Assembly: GCF_029433095.1 (NCBI RefSeq)
Contig: NZ_JARNTX010000002.1
Location: forward strand, 372,001-436,000
From: Hymenobacter sp. YC55
GTDB taxonomy: Bacteria; Bacteroidota; Bacteroidia; Cytophagales; Hymenobacteraceae
DNA length: 64,000 nucleotides
Direction: 5' to 3'
The notes beneath the pieces are model-generated. The model was not told the DNA's origin, searched no databases, and saw only the letters and a list, made by a program, of their open reading frames with translations. This document shows, piece by piece, positions 1 to 9,085 of this stretch. A program made the position numbers and the translations under genes. Positions within the stretch are counted from its first letter, which is position 1; the number at the start of each line of letters is the position of its first letter.

Positions 1-854
1 GCTCGGAGCTGCTCGCTGGTTGTGCTCTGGCTCAGATTCAGCGTGAAGCTTACGCGCCGGGCGGTGCGCAACGAGAGGTTGTCGAGCGGTTTGTCGATCA
101 TGCTCTTGTTGGGTACGGTTACGTAGCTTTTCTCGGCCGTGCGCAACCGGGTACTGCGGAAGCCTACTTTCTCTACGGTGCCCGTGATGCCCCCAACCGT
201 CACCAACTCGCCCACTGCAAACGGCCGGTCGAGGAAGATGGTGAACGAGGCAATCAGGTTCTCTAAGCTTTCTTTGGCAGCAAAGGCCACGGCTAGGCCC
301 CCGATACCCAAGCCCCCAATCAGGGCCGTCACGTTCACGCCGAACACCCGGCTTAGCATCACCAAGAACGTGAAGGTGATAACCAGCACTTTCAACAAGT
401 CTTTGGCGAAAGGAATTAGCTGGTTGTTGAGGTGCGACGGGGTAGCTTCGGCACGGCGCTGAAACACCATAACGGCAAAGTCGATGACTCTGAGCATAAT
501 CCAGCCGATACCCGAAAAAACGGCCAATTGAAACAGGCGGAAGAAGAACACCTTCACGGCCGGTTCGTTGTGCGTTATTTCGTTGCTACGCACTGGATAA
601 TCAAGCACCTGGAACGCAAAGTAGGTGGTCACCAAAAAGATAACTACCGATAAGGGTTGAATAAGCAGTGCCTGAAAGTGGTGCTCAGCTACGCCCTCGG
701 TTTTGGTGCGGATGAAGCGAAACAACAGCCTCGACAGTAGCCTCGACAGCAAGGTTTTGAAAGCGAAGCCAAACAACAGAATACCTACGCACCACAAATA
801 AGACCGTACATCGTTGCCAAGGAAACGATAGTCCAGAAATTCGTGCAAAGTCAT
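1..854 (-). CDS. MscS-family mechanosensitive ion channel (3' end cut by window edge)
   Basis: The reverse strand is open from an ATG at 854 to the window edge, giving 284 residues without a stop. The N-terminal half is strongly hydrophobic with several membrane segments. It is followed by the MscS pore-helix and beta-domain signature: Gly/Ala-rich GGLGIGGLAVAFAAKE, then NLIASFTIFLDRPF, VGELVTVGGITGTVEKVGFR and TVPNKSMIDKPL. The family opens under membrane tension and releases osmolytes during hypo-osmotic shock in the inner membrane. The N-terminal region is longer than that of minimal E. coli MscS, as in many Bacteroidota homologues. The C-terminal end lies beyond position 1. The family call is secure; the ion selectivity and subfamily are not known. 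Confidence 0.9.
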   Translation of the reverse strand, partial: MTLHEFLDYRFLGNDVRSYLWCVGILLFGFAFKTLLSRLLSRLLFRFIRTKTEGVAEHHFQALLIQPLSVVIFLVTTYFAFQVLDYPVRSNEITHNEPAVKVFFFRLFQLAVFSGIGWIMLRVIDFAVMVFQRRAEATPSHLNNQLIPFAKDLLKVLVITFTFLVMLSRVFGVNVTALIGGLGIGGLAVAFAAKESLENLIASFTIFLDRPFAVGELVTVGGITGTVEKVGFRSTRLRTAEKSYVTVPNKSMIDKPLDNLSLRTARRVSFTLNLSQSTTSEQLR

Positions 855-968
855 CTTAAAGTAGTTGATGAATAACAAATAGTAGTACAAAACGAATAGG
901 CTAACAGTTGAATTTCCTTAATTATCAAGCTGCTGCCCGTTACCAAAATCGTACCACTTGCATTAAAG

Positions 969-2198
969 CTATACAAGCTGCCGCAAAGCCATTTCAAAGG
1001 ACTTCTGCGCCAAACCCGTCGTAGCATCGCCTTGCTGACGAGTACGGGCCAAGGCTTGGCGGATTACGCGGGAAGTGTCGCCGAAAATAGCCTGGTCGGT
1101 AATTTCGGCGTTGGTTTCCATCAAGTAAGCAAACACGCGGGCCATGCCGCAGTTGGCAATGAAGTCGGGAATGACGGAGGTGTGCTGGTCGGCAAACTCA
1201 CCAGTCGGACCGAAGAATATTTCCGAATCCTGAAATGGCACGTTGGCTCCGCACGAAATAACTTCCAGTCCGCCCGCAATCAGCTGCTCTACCTGCGCCC
1301 GCGAAACCAGTCGGGACGAGGCGGCCGGAATAAAAATTTCCGCTCCGGACTGCCAGATCTGCTGATTGATTTGCTCGAACGATAAGAGGTTATCGGCCGT
1401 GAGGGCATTGCCGATGCGGTTAAGAAACAATGCCCGGATTTCTTCTAGTGTGAAGCCTTCGGGCCGCAACAGGCCACCGGCCCGGTCGATGATGCCAGTA
1501 ATACGCACGCCTTGGCTGGCAAGGTAGTAAGCCGCGGCAGCGCCCACGTTGCCCCAGCCTTGCACAATGGCGCGCTTACCGACCACCGACCGGCTACCCC
1601 AAAGCTCGTAGTAGTGCCGTACGGCTTCGGCTACGCCGTAGCCCGTAATCAGGTCGGCCACGGTGTACTTGCGGCGCAGGTCAGGCGTGAAGCTGGCGTC
1701 TTCTAGCACTTTCACCACGCCTTGGCGCAGTTGGCCTAGCTTCTGAATCTTTTGGGGCTCGGTGGCGCGGTAGTGCCCGTTCACGATGCCTTCCTGCGGG
1801 TGCCAGAGGCCGTAGTCTTCGGTGATGGGAATTACGTCGTGAATTTCGTCTACGTTCAGGTCGCCGCCGGTGCCATAGTACGCCTTGAGTAGAGGAATAA
1901 CGGCGCGGTACCACCGCTCCAGTACGCCCCGTTTGCGCGGGTCCTGCGGGTCGAAGTTGATTCCCGATTTAGCGCCGCCAATGGCCGGTCCAGATACCGT
2001 GAACTTCACTTCCATCGTTTTGGCCAGGCTTTCTACTTCACGCTTGTCAAGGCCTTTGCGCATGCGGGTGCCGCCGCCAGCCGCGCCACCTCGTAACGAA
2101 TTGATTACCACCCAGCCTTCTGCTTCGGTTTCGGCATCCTTCCACTCAAAAACGATTTCCGGACGCTTATTTTCGAATTTAGCTAGTAGGTCTTTCAT
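969..2198 (-). CDS. Glu/Leu/Phe/Val-family amino acid dehydrogenase
   Basis: This 409-residue protein belongs to the NAD(P)-dependent amino acid dehydrogenase family, which oxidatively deaminates an amino acid to its 2-oxo acid in the cytoplasm. The dimerisation/catalytic half holds the glycine-rich GGAAGGGTRM segment and the lysine motif GPAIGGAKSGINF, where the catalytic lysine sits. The C-terminal half is a Rossmann domain with VQGWGNVGAAAAYYLASQG. The motif reads KSG, whereas the second paralogue in this window (24154-25443) has the commoner KGG. The two are only distantly related and probably differ in substrate or cofactor. Glutamate is a reasonable guess, but leucine/valine-type activity cannot be excluded. 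The gene is divergent from the ArsR-type regulator at 2451. Confidence 0.88.
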   Translation of the reverse strand: MKDLLAKFENKRPEIVFEWKDAETEAEGWVVINSLRGGAAGGGTRMRKGLDKREVESLAKTMEVKFTVSGPAIGGAKSGINFDPQDPRKRGVLERWYRAVIPLLKAYYGTGGDLNVDEIHDVIPITEDYGLWHPQEGIVNGHYRATEPQKIQKLGQLRQGVVKVLEDASFTPDLRRKYTVADLITGYGVAEAVRHYYELWGSRSVVGKRAIVQGWGNVGAAAAYYLASQGVRITGIIDRAGGLLRPEGFTLEEIRALFLNRIGNALTADNLLSFEQINQQIWQSGAEIFIPAASSRLVSRAQVEQLIAGGLEVISCGANVPFQDSEIFFGPTGEFADQHTSVIPDFIANCGMARVFAYLMETNAEITDQAIFGDTSRVIRQALARTRQQGDATTGLAQKSFEMALRQLV

Positions 2199-2450
2199 GT
2201 AAAAAATTTTGGGGTGGGGTAGGAAAAAGTATGTTTCAGTGGAACAAAGGTACGTAGCTCACGTAGAGCCTCCGGTCTCGGAGCCTCTAATGCACTTATT
2301 TTGGAACCTCGCGCGTTAGACTAAAGAGGTGCCCAAATTTTTTGTGGGGGATTTTCATTCACAGGAACTCTTTCCATCAGAAATATCGTATTAGTTATAT
2401 TCCTGACGGAACTGCTCTTTTTCGTTTTTCAGCCACCGTTGTCCATCAGT

Positions 2451-2759
2451 ATGAAACCCTTGCTCTCACGCGTAGAATCCAAAAAAGTAGATAAGGCCGC
2501 TGCCATGCTTAAAGTACTGGCTCACCCAAAGCGGTTGGCCATAGTAGATTTGCTTGGCAAAGAGGATAAAATGACCGTAACGGAAATCTACCGTACGCTC
2601 GATTTGCCTCAAGCAATTGCTTCTCAGCACTTGATTACCCTCAAAGACCGTGGCATTCTGTCTTCGTTCAAAGTGGGCACTAAAATCTATTACTCGCTTT
2701 CCATTCCGAAGCTGCTCGACGTTATCGACTCGCTCGAGGAGTGCTGCGACACGATGTAG
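2451..2759 (+). CDS. ArsR-family winged-helix transcriptional regulator
   Basis: A 102-residue DNA-binding protein. It has the ArsR-type opening (KVLAHPKRLAIVDLL), a winged helix-turn-helix (MTVTEIYRTLDLPQAIASQH, LITLKDRGIL) and the wing (SFKVGTKIYYSL). The metal-binding ELCVCD motif of classic ArsR/SmtB repressors is absent, so it may not sense metal. A Cys-Cys pair lies close to the C-terminus (EECCDTM) and could be redox- or metal-responsive; that is inference. I use the ATG at 2451; the open frame begins with a TTG four codons earlier. It is divergent from the amino acid dehydrogenase gene, so autoregulation plus control of that neighbour is possible. A terminator follows directly. Confidence 0.87.
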   Translation: MKPLLSRVESKKVDKAAAMLKVLAHPKRLAIVDLLGKEDKMTVTEIYRTLDLPQAIASQHLITLKDRGILSSFKVGTKIYYSLSIPKLLDVIDSLEECCDTM

Positions 2760-2786
2760 TACAAGCGTTAAGCTTGCGCAAACCTG

Positions 2787-2815
2787 AAAAAGACCGCCAT
2801 TTGACGGTCTTTTTT
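2787..2815 (+). terminator. Rho-independent terminator of the ArsR-type gene
   Basis: A 10-bp perfect stem (AAAAAGACCG / CGGTCTTTTT) with an 8-nt loop ends in a T-run, 28 nt after the stop codon. Confidence 0.85.
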
Positions 2816-2877
2816 CATTGGTGGTAGGTTCATTGATCTTACAAGCATTTTCTGTCTTGTAGCACGCTACACGCGCC

Positions 2878-2947
2878 TGTCACTCCGACGTAGGAGGAAT
2901 ATGCAGTTCAGTACTTGAACTCAGATTCTTCCTGCGTCGGAATGACA
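2878..2947. repeat. 70-bp imperfect palindrome with TGTCA ends (REP/MITE-like)
   Basis: The left arm starts TGTCACTCCGACGTAGGAGG and the right arm ends CTGCGTCGGAATGACA. The arms pair over about 31 nt with only a few mismatches around a short AGTACTT loop. It lies in the non-coding gap between the ArsR-type gene and hemA and has no T-run. The outer ends (TGTCAT-CCGA type) resemble those of the larger palindrome at 20481-20588. Confidence 0.65.
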
Positions 2948-2981
2948 ACTTCGTATTGGGCCAAATGTAGATCCAGTAAAG

Positions 2982-3022
2982 CAACAAGCCCCTGCCGCTA
3001 GCTTAGCGGCAGGGGCTTGTTG
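2982..3022. terminator. Bidirectional terminator 3' of hemA
   Basis: A perfect 19-bp inverted repeat (CAACAAGCCCCTGCCGCTA and its complement) surrounds a 3-nt centre. It sits 15 nt beyond the hemA stop codon and faces the ArsR-type gene on the other strand. Confidence 0.8.
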
Positions 3023-3037
3023 TATTGGTAAGGGCAA

Positions 3038-4309
3038 TTAAGCTACTGTTGGCTGATTTTCCAGGTCGAACAGGTCGGTGAGGACGTCGATGAGCTGGTC
3101 GGCTTCGCCACGCTTGCAGGCGGCTTTCAGCTGAATGACCGGGTGCTTGAGGATCTTCTGCATCAGCGACTTCGTTACCTCATCCATGCGGCGAGCTTCC
3201 TCGGGGCTCATCTTCTTCTGGAAGCGGTCCATCTCTTCCTGCCGAATTTGCTCTAGCGCATTCTTCAGCTTTTGGATGGTTGGCGACACCAGCATTTCCT
3301 TGCTCCAGTCGTTAAGGCCCGTAATGCTTTCAGCAATGATGGCGCGTACCTGCGGCACGGCGGCCAAGCGCCGCTCAAGCGCGGCCGAAGCTTTGCTCTG
3401 GATGGAATCGATATTGTAAACCAGCACGCCCGGTACGGTTTCAACATCACTCTCTATGCTGCGCGGCACCGAGAGGTCGATGAAGAACTTGTAGCTCAGC
3501 ACGTCTAGGTTAGCTACCAACTCGCGGGTGAAGAAAGGCGTGGGCGCATTGATAGACGAGATAATCACGTCGGCCTCCTTGAGGCCCTGCGCCAAGTCTT
3601 CGAAATCCAGAATCTTGAGGCCACACTCGGCGGCCAAGATGGCAGCTTTCGAACGGGTACGGTTGCAGATCGTGACGTCGGTGAAGAACTTGCTGTCGCC
3701 GAAGTGGCGGCAAACGTCTTCGCCGATTTCTCCTAAGCCTACAATCAGCACCCGGGGGTTGGCTACATCGGCAGTTAGCTCTTCTACCAGCTCCAGTGCG
3801 GCGTAGGAAGTGGAGGCGGCACCGTCGCGGAAAGAGGTTTCCTGCTGCACGCGCTTGTTGGTGAAGAACACCGTGTGCAACAACCGGTGCAAAAACGGGC
3901 CGGCCGCATCTTCATCGGCCGACCATTGGTAGGCCTGCTTCACTTGGTTGCTGATTTGCAGGTCGCCTACCACCTGCGCATCGAGGCCCATGGCCACGTC
4001 GAAGAGGTGCTGCACGGCCTCGTCAGCAGAGTCGAGGATATCGAAGTAAGGGAAGTACTGGCTAACGTTGGCCAAGTTCTTGAGTTCACCTAGGGCCTCA
4101 ATGATGGCCGGGCTCTGGTCACGGTCGGCAGCGTAGTACACCTCGGTCCGGTTGCATGTGCTAAGCACCAGCAAATCGGTGAGGGCTAACTCGTGGTGAA
4201 GAGTATGCAGAAAGCGGCGGCAGGCGGCTTCGTCCAGCGCAATCAACTCCCGGATTTCCAGGGGAGCTTTCTTGAAGGACAGGCTGACGGCCTTGAAGGG
4301 GTGAGGCAT
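3038..4309 (-). CDS. hemA: Glutamyl-tRNA reductase
   Basis: HemA reduces glutamyl-tRNA(Glu) to glutamate-1-semialdehyde with NADPH, the first committed step of the C5 pathway to 5-aminolevulinate and haem. The catalytic domain has the nucleophile motif LSTCNRTEVYY with Cys52. It is followed by the Rossmann domain (VLIVGLGEIGEDV, VTICNRTRSKA, ISSINAPTPFF) and the C-terminal dimerisation helices. The length, 423 residues from the ATG at 4309, is normal. The open frame extends six codons upstream to a TTG, but MPHPFKAVSLSFKKAPLEIR is the usual N-terminus. A histidine kinase lies upstream on the opposite strand; no other haem gene is adjacent. Confidence 0.96.
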   Translation of the reverse strand: MPHPFKAVSLSFKKAPLEIRELIALDEAACRRFLHTLHHELALTDLLVLSTCNRTEVYYAADRDQSPAIIEALGELKNLANVSQYFPYFDILDSADEAVQHLFDVAMGLDAQVVGDLQISNQVKQAYQWSADEDAAGPFLHRLLHTVFFTNKRVQQETSFRDGAASTSYAALELVEELTADVANPRVLIVGLGEIGEDVCRHFGDSKFFTDVTICNRTRSKAAILAAECGLKILDFEDLAQGLKEADVIISSINAPTPFFTRELVANLDVLSYKFFIDLSVPRSIESDVETVPGVLVYNIDSIQSKASAALERRLAAVPQVRAIIAESITGLNDWSKEMLVSPTIQKLKNALEQIRQEEMDRFQKKMSPEEARRMDEVTKSLMQKILKHPVIQLKAACKRGEADQLIDVLTDLFDLENQPTVA

Positions 4310-4638
4310 AGCGAATGGCAACTGCAATTGCAGGCGGCAAAATTACGGCACAAATCGATATGATGAAAACAGCGAGGAGGACCGTGTGGTTCAGCGAAAG
4401 TTTAAATTACCAGTAAGACACTTGTAAGCGACATTTTGCGTTATCAGGCCACTGAAAATAGTTGCAAGCAACGTCAGCTTGACGCGCAGCAACGACGTTT
4501 TTGGCCGCTCCAAACTCCTCAGTAAGGCTACTTTATGCGGTGCCGCATCCCGCAATAGCAGGAGTTGTACCTTCGTGTAAGCACCCGTTCTGGTAGACTA
4601 CTCGTACTGGCACACCAAATGGTTGCTTAGGTCTTTCG
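4310..4638. other. Divergent intergenic region between hemA and the histidine kinase
   Basis: About 330 bp with no convincing gene. It must hold the promoters for both flanking genes. A TACCTTCG box at 4568-4575 resembles the Bacteroidota -7 element TAnnTTTG and could serve the kinase. The short inverted motif GTTGCAAGCAAC at 4461-4472 also occurs, in reverse orientation, at 61398-61409 in another divergent region. Confidence 0.4.
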
Positions 4639-5859
4639 TTGCGAGCTGCCTCATCTTTCGTTGCCTTCCTTACGTCCTTGATAGCCATTTACGACCAAAA
4701 AACCCGCATTAAGCTGCTCATCATAGCAGTAGCACTGCTCATTGCGGCCGCCACCGTCATCTATACCAACGTGCTGGTGCAGCGCGTATCAGAGCGGGAA
4801 CAACAGCAAATTGCCCTCTTTTCCAAGACCTTGCGTTACATCACCAACACCGAGGAGCAGTCCAACGTGTCGTTTCTGATGGACGAGATTATCCAAGCCA
4901 ACAAGACCATTCCGGTTATTGTGGCCGACGATGCTGGTAATATCGTGGATGCTAAGAATGTTGCTATTCCGAAGGGATTGAGCCAGCAGGCCACTACTGC
5001 TCTTTTGCAGCGGGAAATTTCGGCAATGCAGCTAGCCCACCCGCCTATCATCATCGAGTTGGGCGCTTCAAAGCGCAGTTATATCTACTACAAGGACTCG
5101 GCACTACTGGCCCAGCTCCGAACGTATCCGCTGGTGCAGCTGGCCGTTATTGCCTGCCTTGGGGTTATTGCCTACTTCGCGTTTAGTTACTCACGCCGCT
5201 CCGAGCAAAACCGGGTATGGGTGGGCTTGGCTAAGGAAACAGCACACCAACTCGGTACCCCGCTTAGCAGTTTGATGGCTTGGCAAACGTATTTGAGCGA
5301 AAGCGAAAGGTTTAAGGATGAGCCGATTGTAGAAGAGCTAGGGAAAGACATCCGGCGGTTGCAGATTATCACGGAGCGTTTCTCCAATATTGGCTCGGTG
5401 CCAGTGCTCAAACCCGAAAACATCTTGCGCACCACCCAAAACGCTATTTCCTACTTGCAAAGCCGCGTATCAAAAAAGGTGGTCTTCGAAATAAAGACCG
5501 ACCTGCCGACCGACACCCCCGCGCTACTCAACATCCCGCTTTTTGATTGGGTAATAGAGAACATCTGCAAGAATGCAGTGGATGCTATGGATGGCCGAGG
5601 CAGTATCACACTGCATCTGCGCCGCCCCGTGCGCGACAAAAAATCCATTGCCATTGACATCACCGACACCGGCAAAGGCATCCCAAAAAGCCGAATCGAC
5701 CGAGTGTTCTTACCGGGCTATACTACCAAAAAACGTGGTTGGGGACTCGGGCTTGCTTTGGCCAAGCGCATCATCGAGAATTATCACCAAGGCAAGCTTT
5801 TTGTGAAGTGGAGTGAAGTAGGCCGCGGCACTACGTTTCGTTTGATACTGAAGGGATAA
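4639..5859 (+). CDS. Membrane sensor histidine kinase (orphan)
   Basis: The protein has an N-terminal membrane span (KLLIIAVALLIAAATVIY), a periplasmic domain of about 120 residues, a second span (LVQLAVIACLGVIAYFAF), a HisKA-type dimerisation helix with phosphoacceptor His203 in ETAHQLGTPLSSL, and an ATPase domain with the N box (NICKNAVDAM), DTGKGIP and GWGLGLALAKR. The QLGTPLSSL variant of the H box is common in Bacteroidota kinases. No response regulator is adjacent, so it is an orphan kinase of unknown signal. The start is uncertain: the frame opens with TTG at 4639, another TTG at 4678 (before IAIYDQKTRIK) is a better fit to the membrane topology, and there is no upstream ATG. Confidence 0.9.
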   Translation: MRAASSFVAFLTSLIAIYDQKTRIKLLIIAVALLIAAATVIYTNVLVQRVSEREQQQIALFSKTLRYITNTEEQSNVSFLMDEIIQANKTIPVIVADDAGNIVDAKNVAIPKGLSQQATTALLQREISAMQLAHPPIIIELGASKRSYIYYKDSALLAQLRTYPLVQLAVIACLGVIAYFAFSYSRRSEQNRVWVGLAKETAHQLGTPLSSLMAWQTYLSESERFKDEPIVEELGKDIRRLQIITERFSNIGSVPVLKPENILRTTQNAISYLQSRVSKKVVFEIKTDLPTDTPALLNIPLFDWVIENICKNAVDAMDGRGSITLHLRRPVRDKKSIAIDITDTGKGIPKSRIDRVFLPGYTTKKRGWGLGLALAKRIIENYHQGKLFVKWSEVGRGTTFRLILKG

Positions 5860-6075
5860 GCCTACTTAGATAGCAGCTATATTATTAAGCTTTAAAAATA
5901 TTTTATACGTCTTATACAACCATAACTAGCTGTGTTACCCTCTTTGGAATAAAGCAGGACAGTAAAGATTTCCGAAGTGGAAATCATCATTTAATTCAGA
6001 TCGGCTGACGAAGCTCATTCGGTCCGATTGTTGAGCTATTCTGCGTGTTTCTATCTATCATTTTCACTTTTACCT

Positions 6076-7758
6076 ATGAAGGTATATTCCACTCTCAGTG
6101 GGGCGGTATTAGCGGGGTTGTTAACAATTAGTACATCATCTTTTGCTCAACAAGCACCTCTAGCGTGGCAGCGAGTGCAACGCTTGGGTTTAGCAACAGC
6201 AGGTGCGCGTGCTGCCGCTACTGATGCTGACGGCAACACGTATGTGGTTGGTGGTTTTTTGGGTACAGCACAATTTGGGAGTTCGACATTCACTAGCCCT
6301 TCTGCAAATAGCAGCGAGGGTGACGCTTTCTTGGCAAAGCTAGATGCGCAAGGTGCCGTGCTATGGGCACGACAAATTACAGGCTTCCGCTCGGAGTCTG
6401 TGAACGGCGTGGCAGTGGATGCTGCTGGTAATGTAAGCATAGCCGGTACGCTGCAGCATGATGCTATTTTCGATGACGTGACTATGTTGCAAGGAGCATC
6501 CGTTGTTAGTAGGGACTTATTTGTAGCGCGTTACGATGCAAATGGAACTGTGCTGTGGGCCCGTAGCTTCGGTGGGCCTACCGACGACGTGGATTCTATG
6601 ATAGGTAACGGAATTGCTGTAGATGCGGCAGGCAACGTATATGTAGCAGGTGGCCTGAAAGGTGAAGCTACAGTGGGCACCACTACTTTGAATAACACTG
6701 CGCTAGAGCACGTGCCAGTGCTGCTAAAGCTAACTTCTGATGGTAATGTAGCCTGGGTTCGTCAAGGCCAGCTAGTCGGTAATGCTTTAACTTCACCATA
6801 CGGTGGTGCTTCCGCAGTGGCTGTTGATGCCACAGGCAATGCTGTCCTTTGTGGATCTTTTAATGGAAGTTTAAACTTGGAGGGCGTATCGCTGCAAACT
6901 GTTAGTACCCAAAGCCAGATGTTTGTAGCGCGCTTTGATGCAACCGGTAACCTGCAATGGGCCCGGGAGAGCATTGGCTCCACAAAAGTTCAACCTAATG
7001 CGGTGGGCATAGATGCGGCAGGTAATACGTATGTGGCAGGAGTGTATGAGGGAGCTACTGCATTTGGCTCGCTAGCCCTCACAACATCTGGACAGACCAA
7101 CGGCTACTTGGTAAAGTTTGACCCGAGTGGATCAGCACAGTGGGCGCGTACCGTTGGTAGCAGTCAATATACCGCTATTAATGGGTTGGCACTAACACCT
7201 TCCGGAGACACCTACGTAACCGGACAATTTGCAGGTTCTGCCCTGCTAGATGCGGCTACCACCCTGAATAGCCAAGGCAATTCGGATATTCTTGTGGCTA
7301 GCTATAATACACAAGGGAACTTGCGTTGGGCTCAGCAGGCGGGTGGACCTAGTTCTGATATAGGCACATCCGTGGGCGTAGATGCAACTGGACAGGTGTA
7401 TGTGAGTGGTATGATTGCTGGGCCAGTTACTTTTGGTACCCACATACTCAGTGGTCCGCTGATGCCATTTGTAGCCAAGCTTGGCATGCAGCCATTGGCC
7501 ACAGCCGCAGCTACTACCTTGCGGAGCTTGACTTTCAACCCGAATCCGGCCACTGAAATTGTTTTTCTGCCCTCGTTGCCCGTCGGAACACAAGTGATGA
7601 TAACAGATGCTCTTGGTCGTTCCATTCGGAAAAGCGTCACTATTGCTTCCGTTGCAAGCACACAGGTTTCAATAGCTGGTCTTGCCCCCGGTACATACTT
7701 GTTGCGTGCTACTGACCCAAAGGGTCTGCAATACGGTGGCCGCTTAGTAGTGCAATAG
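6076..7758 (+). CDS. Secreted SBBP/beta-propeller repeat protein with T9SS sorting domain
   Basis: A 560-residue secreted protein. It starts with a signal peptide (MKVYSTLSGAVLAGLLTIST, cleavage near SSFAQQ). The body is built of about ten degenerate repeats around the motif VAVDAAGNVYVAG, each followed by a WAR or WVR strand. This is the SBBP pattern that folds into beta-propellers. The last 75 residues form a type IX secretion (Por) sorting domain: FNPNPATEIVFLP, ITDALGRSIRK, GLAPGTYLLRAT, RLVVQ. It is therefore expected to cross the outer membrane by T9SS and be anchored or released. Its function beyond a binding scaffold is unknown. The ATG at 6076 is preferred over a TTG at 6028 because it begins the signal peptide. 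Confidence 0.88.
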   Translation: MKVYSTLSGAVLAGLLTISTSSFAQQAPLAWQRVQRLGLATAGARAAATDADGNTYVVGGFLGTAQFGSSTFTSPSANSSEGDAFLAKLDAQGAVLWARQITGFRSESVNGVAVDAAGNVSIAGTLQHDAIFDDVTMLQGASVVSRDLFVARYDANGTVLWARSFGGPTDDVDSMIGNGIAVDAAGNVYVAGGLKGEATVGTTTLNNTALEHVPVLLKLTSDGNVAWVRQGQLVGNALTSPYGGASAVAVDATGNAVLCGSFNGSLNLEGVSLQTVSTQSQMFVARFDATGNLQWARESIGSTKVQPNAVGIDAAGNTYVAGVYEGATAFGSLALTTSGQTNGYLVKFDPSGSAQWARTVGSSQYTAINGLALTPSGDTYVTGQFAGSALLDAATTLNSQGNSDILVASYNTQGNLRWAQQAGGPSSDIGTSVGVDATGQVYVSGMIAGPVTFGTHILSGPLMPFVAKLGMQPLATAAATTLRSLTFNPNPATEIVFLPSLPVGTQVMITDALGRSIRKSVTIASVASTQVSIAGLAPGTYLLRATDPKGLQYGGRLVVQ

Positions 7759-7772
7759 CTCATTATTACAAG

Positions 7773-7812
7773 CAAACAGCCCGCTTCTTCACAAAGGGAA
7801 GCGGGCTGTTTG
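7773..7812. terminator. Bidirectional terminator between convergent genes
   Basis: Perfect 15-bp arms (CAAACAGCCCGCTTC and complement) around a 10-nt loop. It lies between the T9SS cargo gene and the AttH-like lipoprotein gene, 14 nt and 26 nt from their stops. Confidence 0.85.
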
Positions 7813-7838
7813 TTTAAAGTATAATACCGACGTTGCTA

Positions 7839-8948
7839 CTATTCCTTGGCGGTTATCGTCTCGGAAGCTTCGCGGGCTTTCTTGGCTTCGCTGCGATTGG
7901 TGATTTCCACGTAGCTGTTGCCGGTGACGGGCTTGCCGTTGTGCGTGCCTTCCACGCGGCACATTCCTTCCCAATAGTGCATCTTGATGCCCGCAAACAG
8001 CTTTAGGGTTAGCTCCTGGTCGGGCATGACGGGCGTGATGGTGAGGTCGTAGCCTTTGCTTGGGATGCGCAGACGCCACTTGCTGGGGTAGCGCAGCCGC
8101 GAGTGGGGACTCGTCCAGTAATCGGTGGTTTCCAGCTGAAAATCCTCTTCGTTGAGGTGAGTGTTCTGGGCTTGCGTGCCGTAGTGCGAACCACCCCCGA
8201 TGTGCTGGCCAGTGCCTCTGTTGTAGAGCTGGTAAGCCATGATTTCTTCTTGGGGCTCGTTTAGCTGAATACTGAACCAGTCCCAACCCAAATCCTTGGT
8301 CGTGACGCTGTTGCAGTTCCACTGCCGGTCGTACCATAGTTCGCCTTCCACTTGGCGCGTTTTGCCGGCTATTTCTAAGGTGCCACTAGCCGCGAGGCGG
8401 GGGTAGCTGTAGTAGCCCGCAGTGGCAGTGGGACCGTACTTCTCGTAGCCAGTGCCGCTGTGCAGCAGAACCGGTTTGGCGGGAGTGGTAGTCAGGTTGA
8501 TGGCCTGGTCGGGGTGGGCGGCCATGCGGGCCTGCAAGTGGTAGCGGCCTTCCTGACCGGTTAGGGTCCAGCGTTGGTCTTTTTTCTGGGTGGCCAGGTT
8601 GAGGGGTAGGTTGGCAGCCAGCAACTGGGGTAGGCGCTCCACCTTGTAGTCGTAGCGGAACTGCTTCTGCTGCGGATCAGTGAGGGCGAAGTTGACCATT
8701 TGCCAGTCCTTCTTGCCCGTGACGTTGAAGTGGAAAAACACGTATTCCACCCCGAACGTCTCGCCGGTGGCTTTGTCGCGCAGGTGGCCGGTGAAGTACC
8801 ACCACTCCAAGGAGTTTTGTTTGTGCACGGCTTCTTCCTGCGGCAACTGTGCTCGCTCGGCCTGAACGTCGTACTTATTAGTGGGTTTGAGGGAGCAACC
8901 GGTGGCGGTGAATAGCAGGATGGAAATAGTAAGGAGCAGGTTCTTCAT
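7839..8948 (-). CDS. AttH/CrtC-like lipocalin-domain lipoprotein
   Basis: A 369-residue lipoprotein with a type II signal peptide (MKNLLLTISILLFTATGCS, lipobox TATGC). It then has the features of the AttH / hydroxyneurosporene-synthase (CrtC) superfamily: SLEWWYFTGHL near residue 47, FGVEYVFFHF, the second-half strand with ELWYDRQWNC, and GWDWFSIQL. These proteins are double lipocalin-like barrels. CrtC members hydrate carotenoids, but most AttH-like lipoproteins have no known activity, so no substrate is assigned. The start is the ATG at 8948; the frame extends three codons to a TTG. The gene stands alone on its strand, next to the tandem cysteine-cluster genes. Confidence 0.82.
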   Translation of the reverse strand: MKNLLLTISILLFTATGCSLKPTNKYDVQAERAQLPQEEAVHKQNSLEWWYFTGHLRDKATGETFGVEYVFFHFNVTGKKDWQMVNFALTDPQQKQFRYDYKVERLPQLLAANLPLNLATQKKDQRWTLTGQEGRYHLQARMAAHPDQAINLTTTPAKPVLLHSGTGYEKYGPTATAGYYSYPRLAASGTLEIAGKTRQVEGELWYDRQWNCNSVTTKDLGWDWFSIQLNEPQEEIMAYQLYNRGTGQHIGGGSHYGTQAQNTHLNEEDFQLETTDYWTSPHSRLRYPSKWRLRIPSKGYDLTITPVMPDQELTLKLFAGIKMHYWEGMCRVEGTHNGKPVTGNSYVEITNRSEAKKAREASETITAKE

Positions 8949-9085
8949 ACCCCGCAATAAGGATTTCAGGGGCGGAAAGGTTTGGTCGAGCTGTGAATTC
9001 GAGCAGCATTGTGCACCTGCTAGGTATGGATTTCAGCTTGGGCAGGAGTGTCGCATTCTATTAAATAGGTGGTCGGAAGCTGTGA

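Noticed and set aside
139..653. Two forward-strand frames over the start of the window
   Set aside because: They run opposite to the clear MscS-type frame on the reverse strand and have no protein-like composition.
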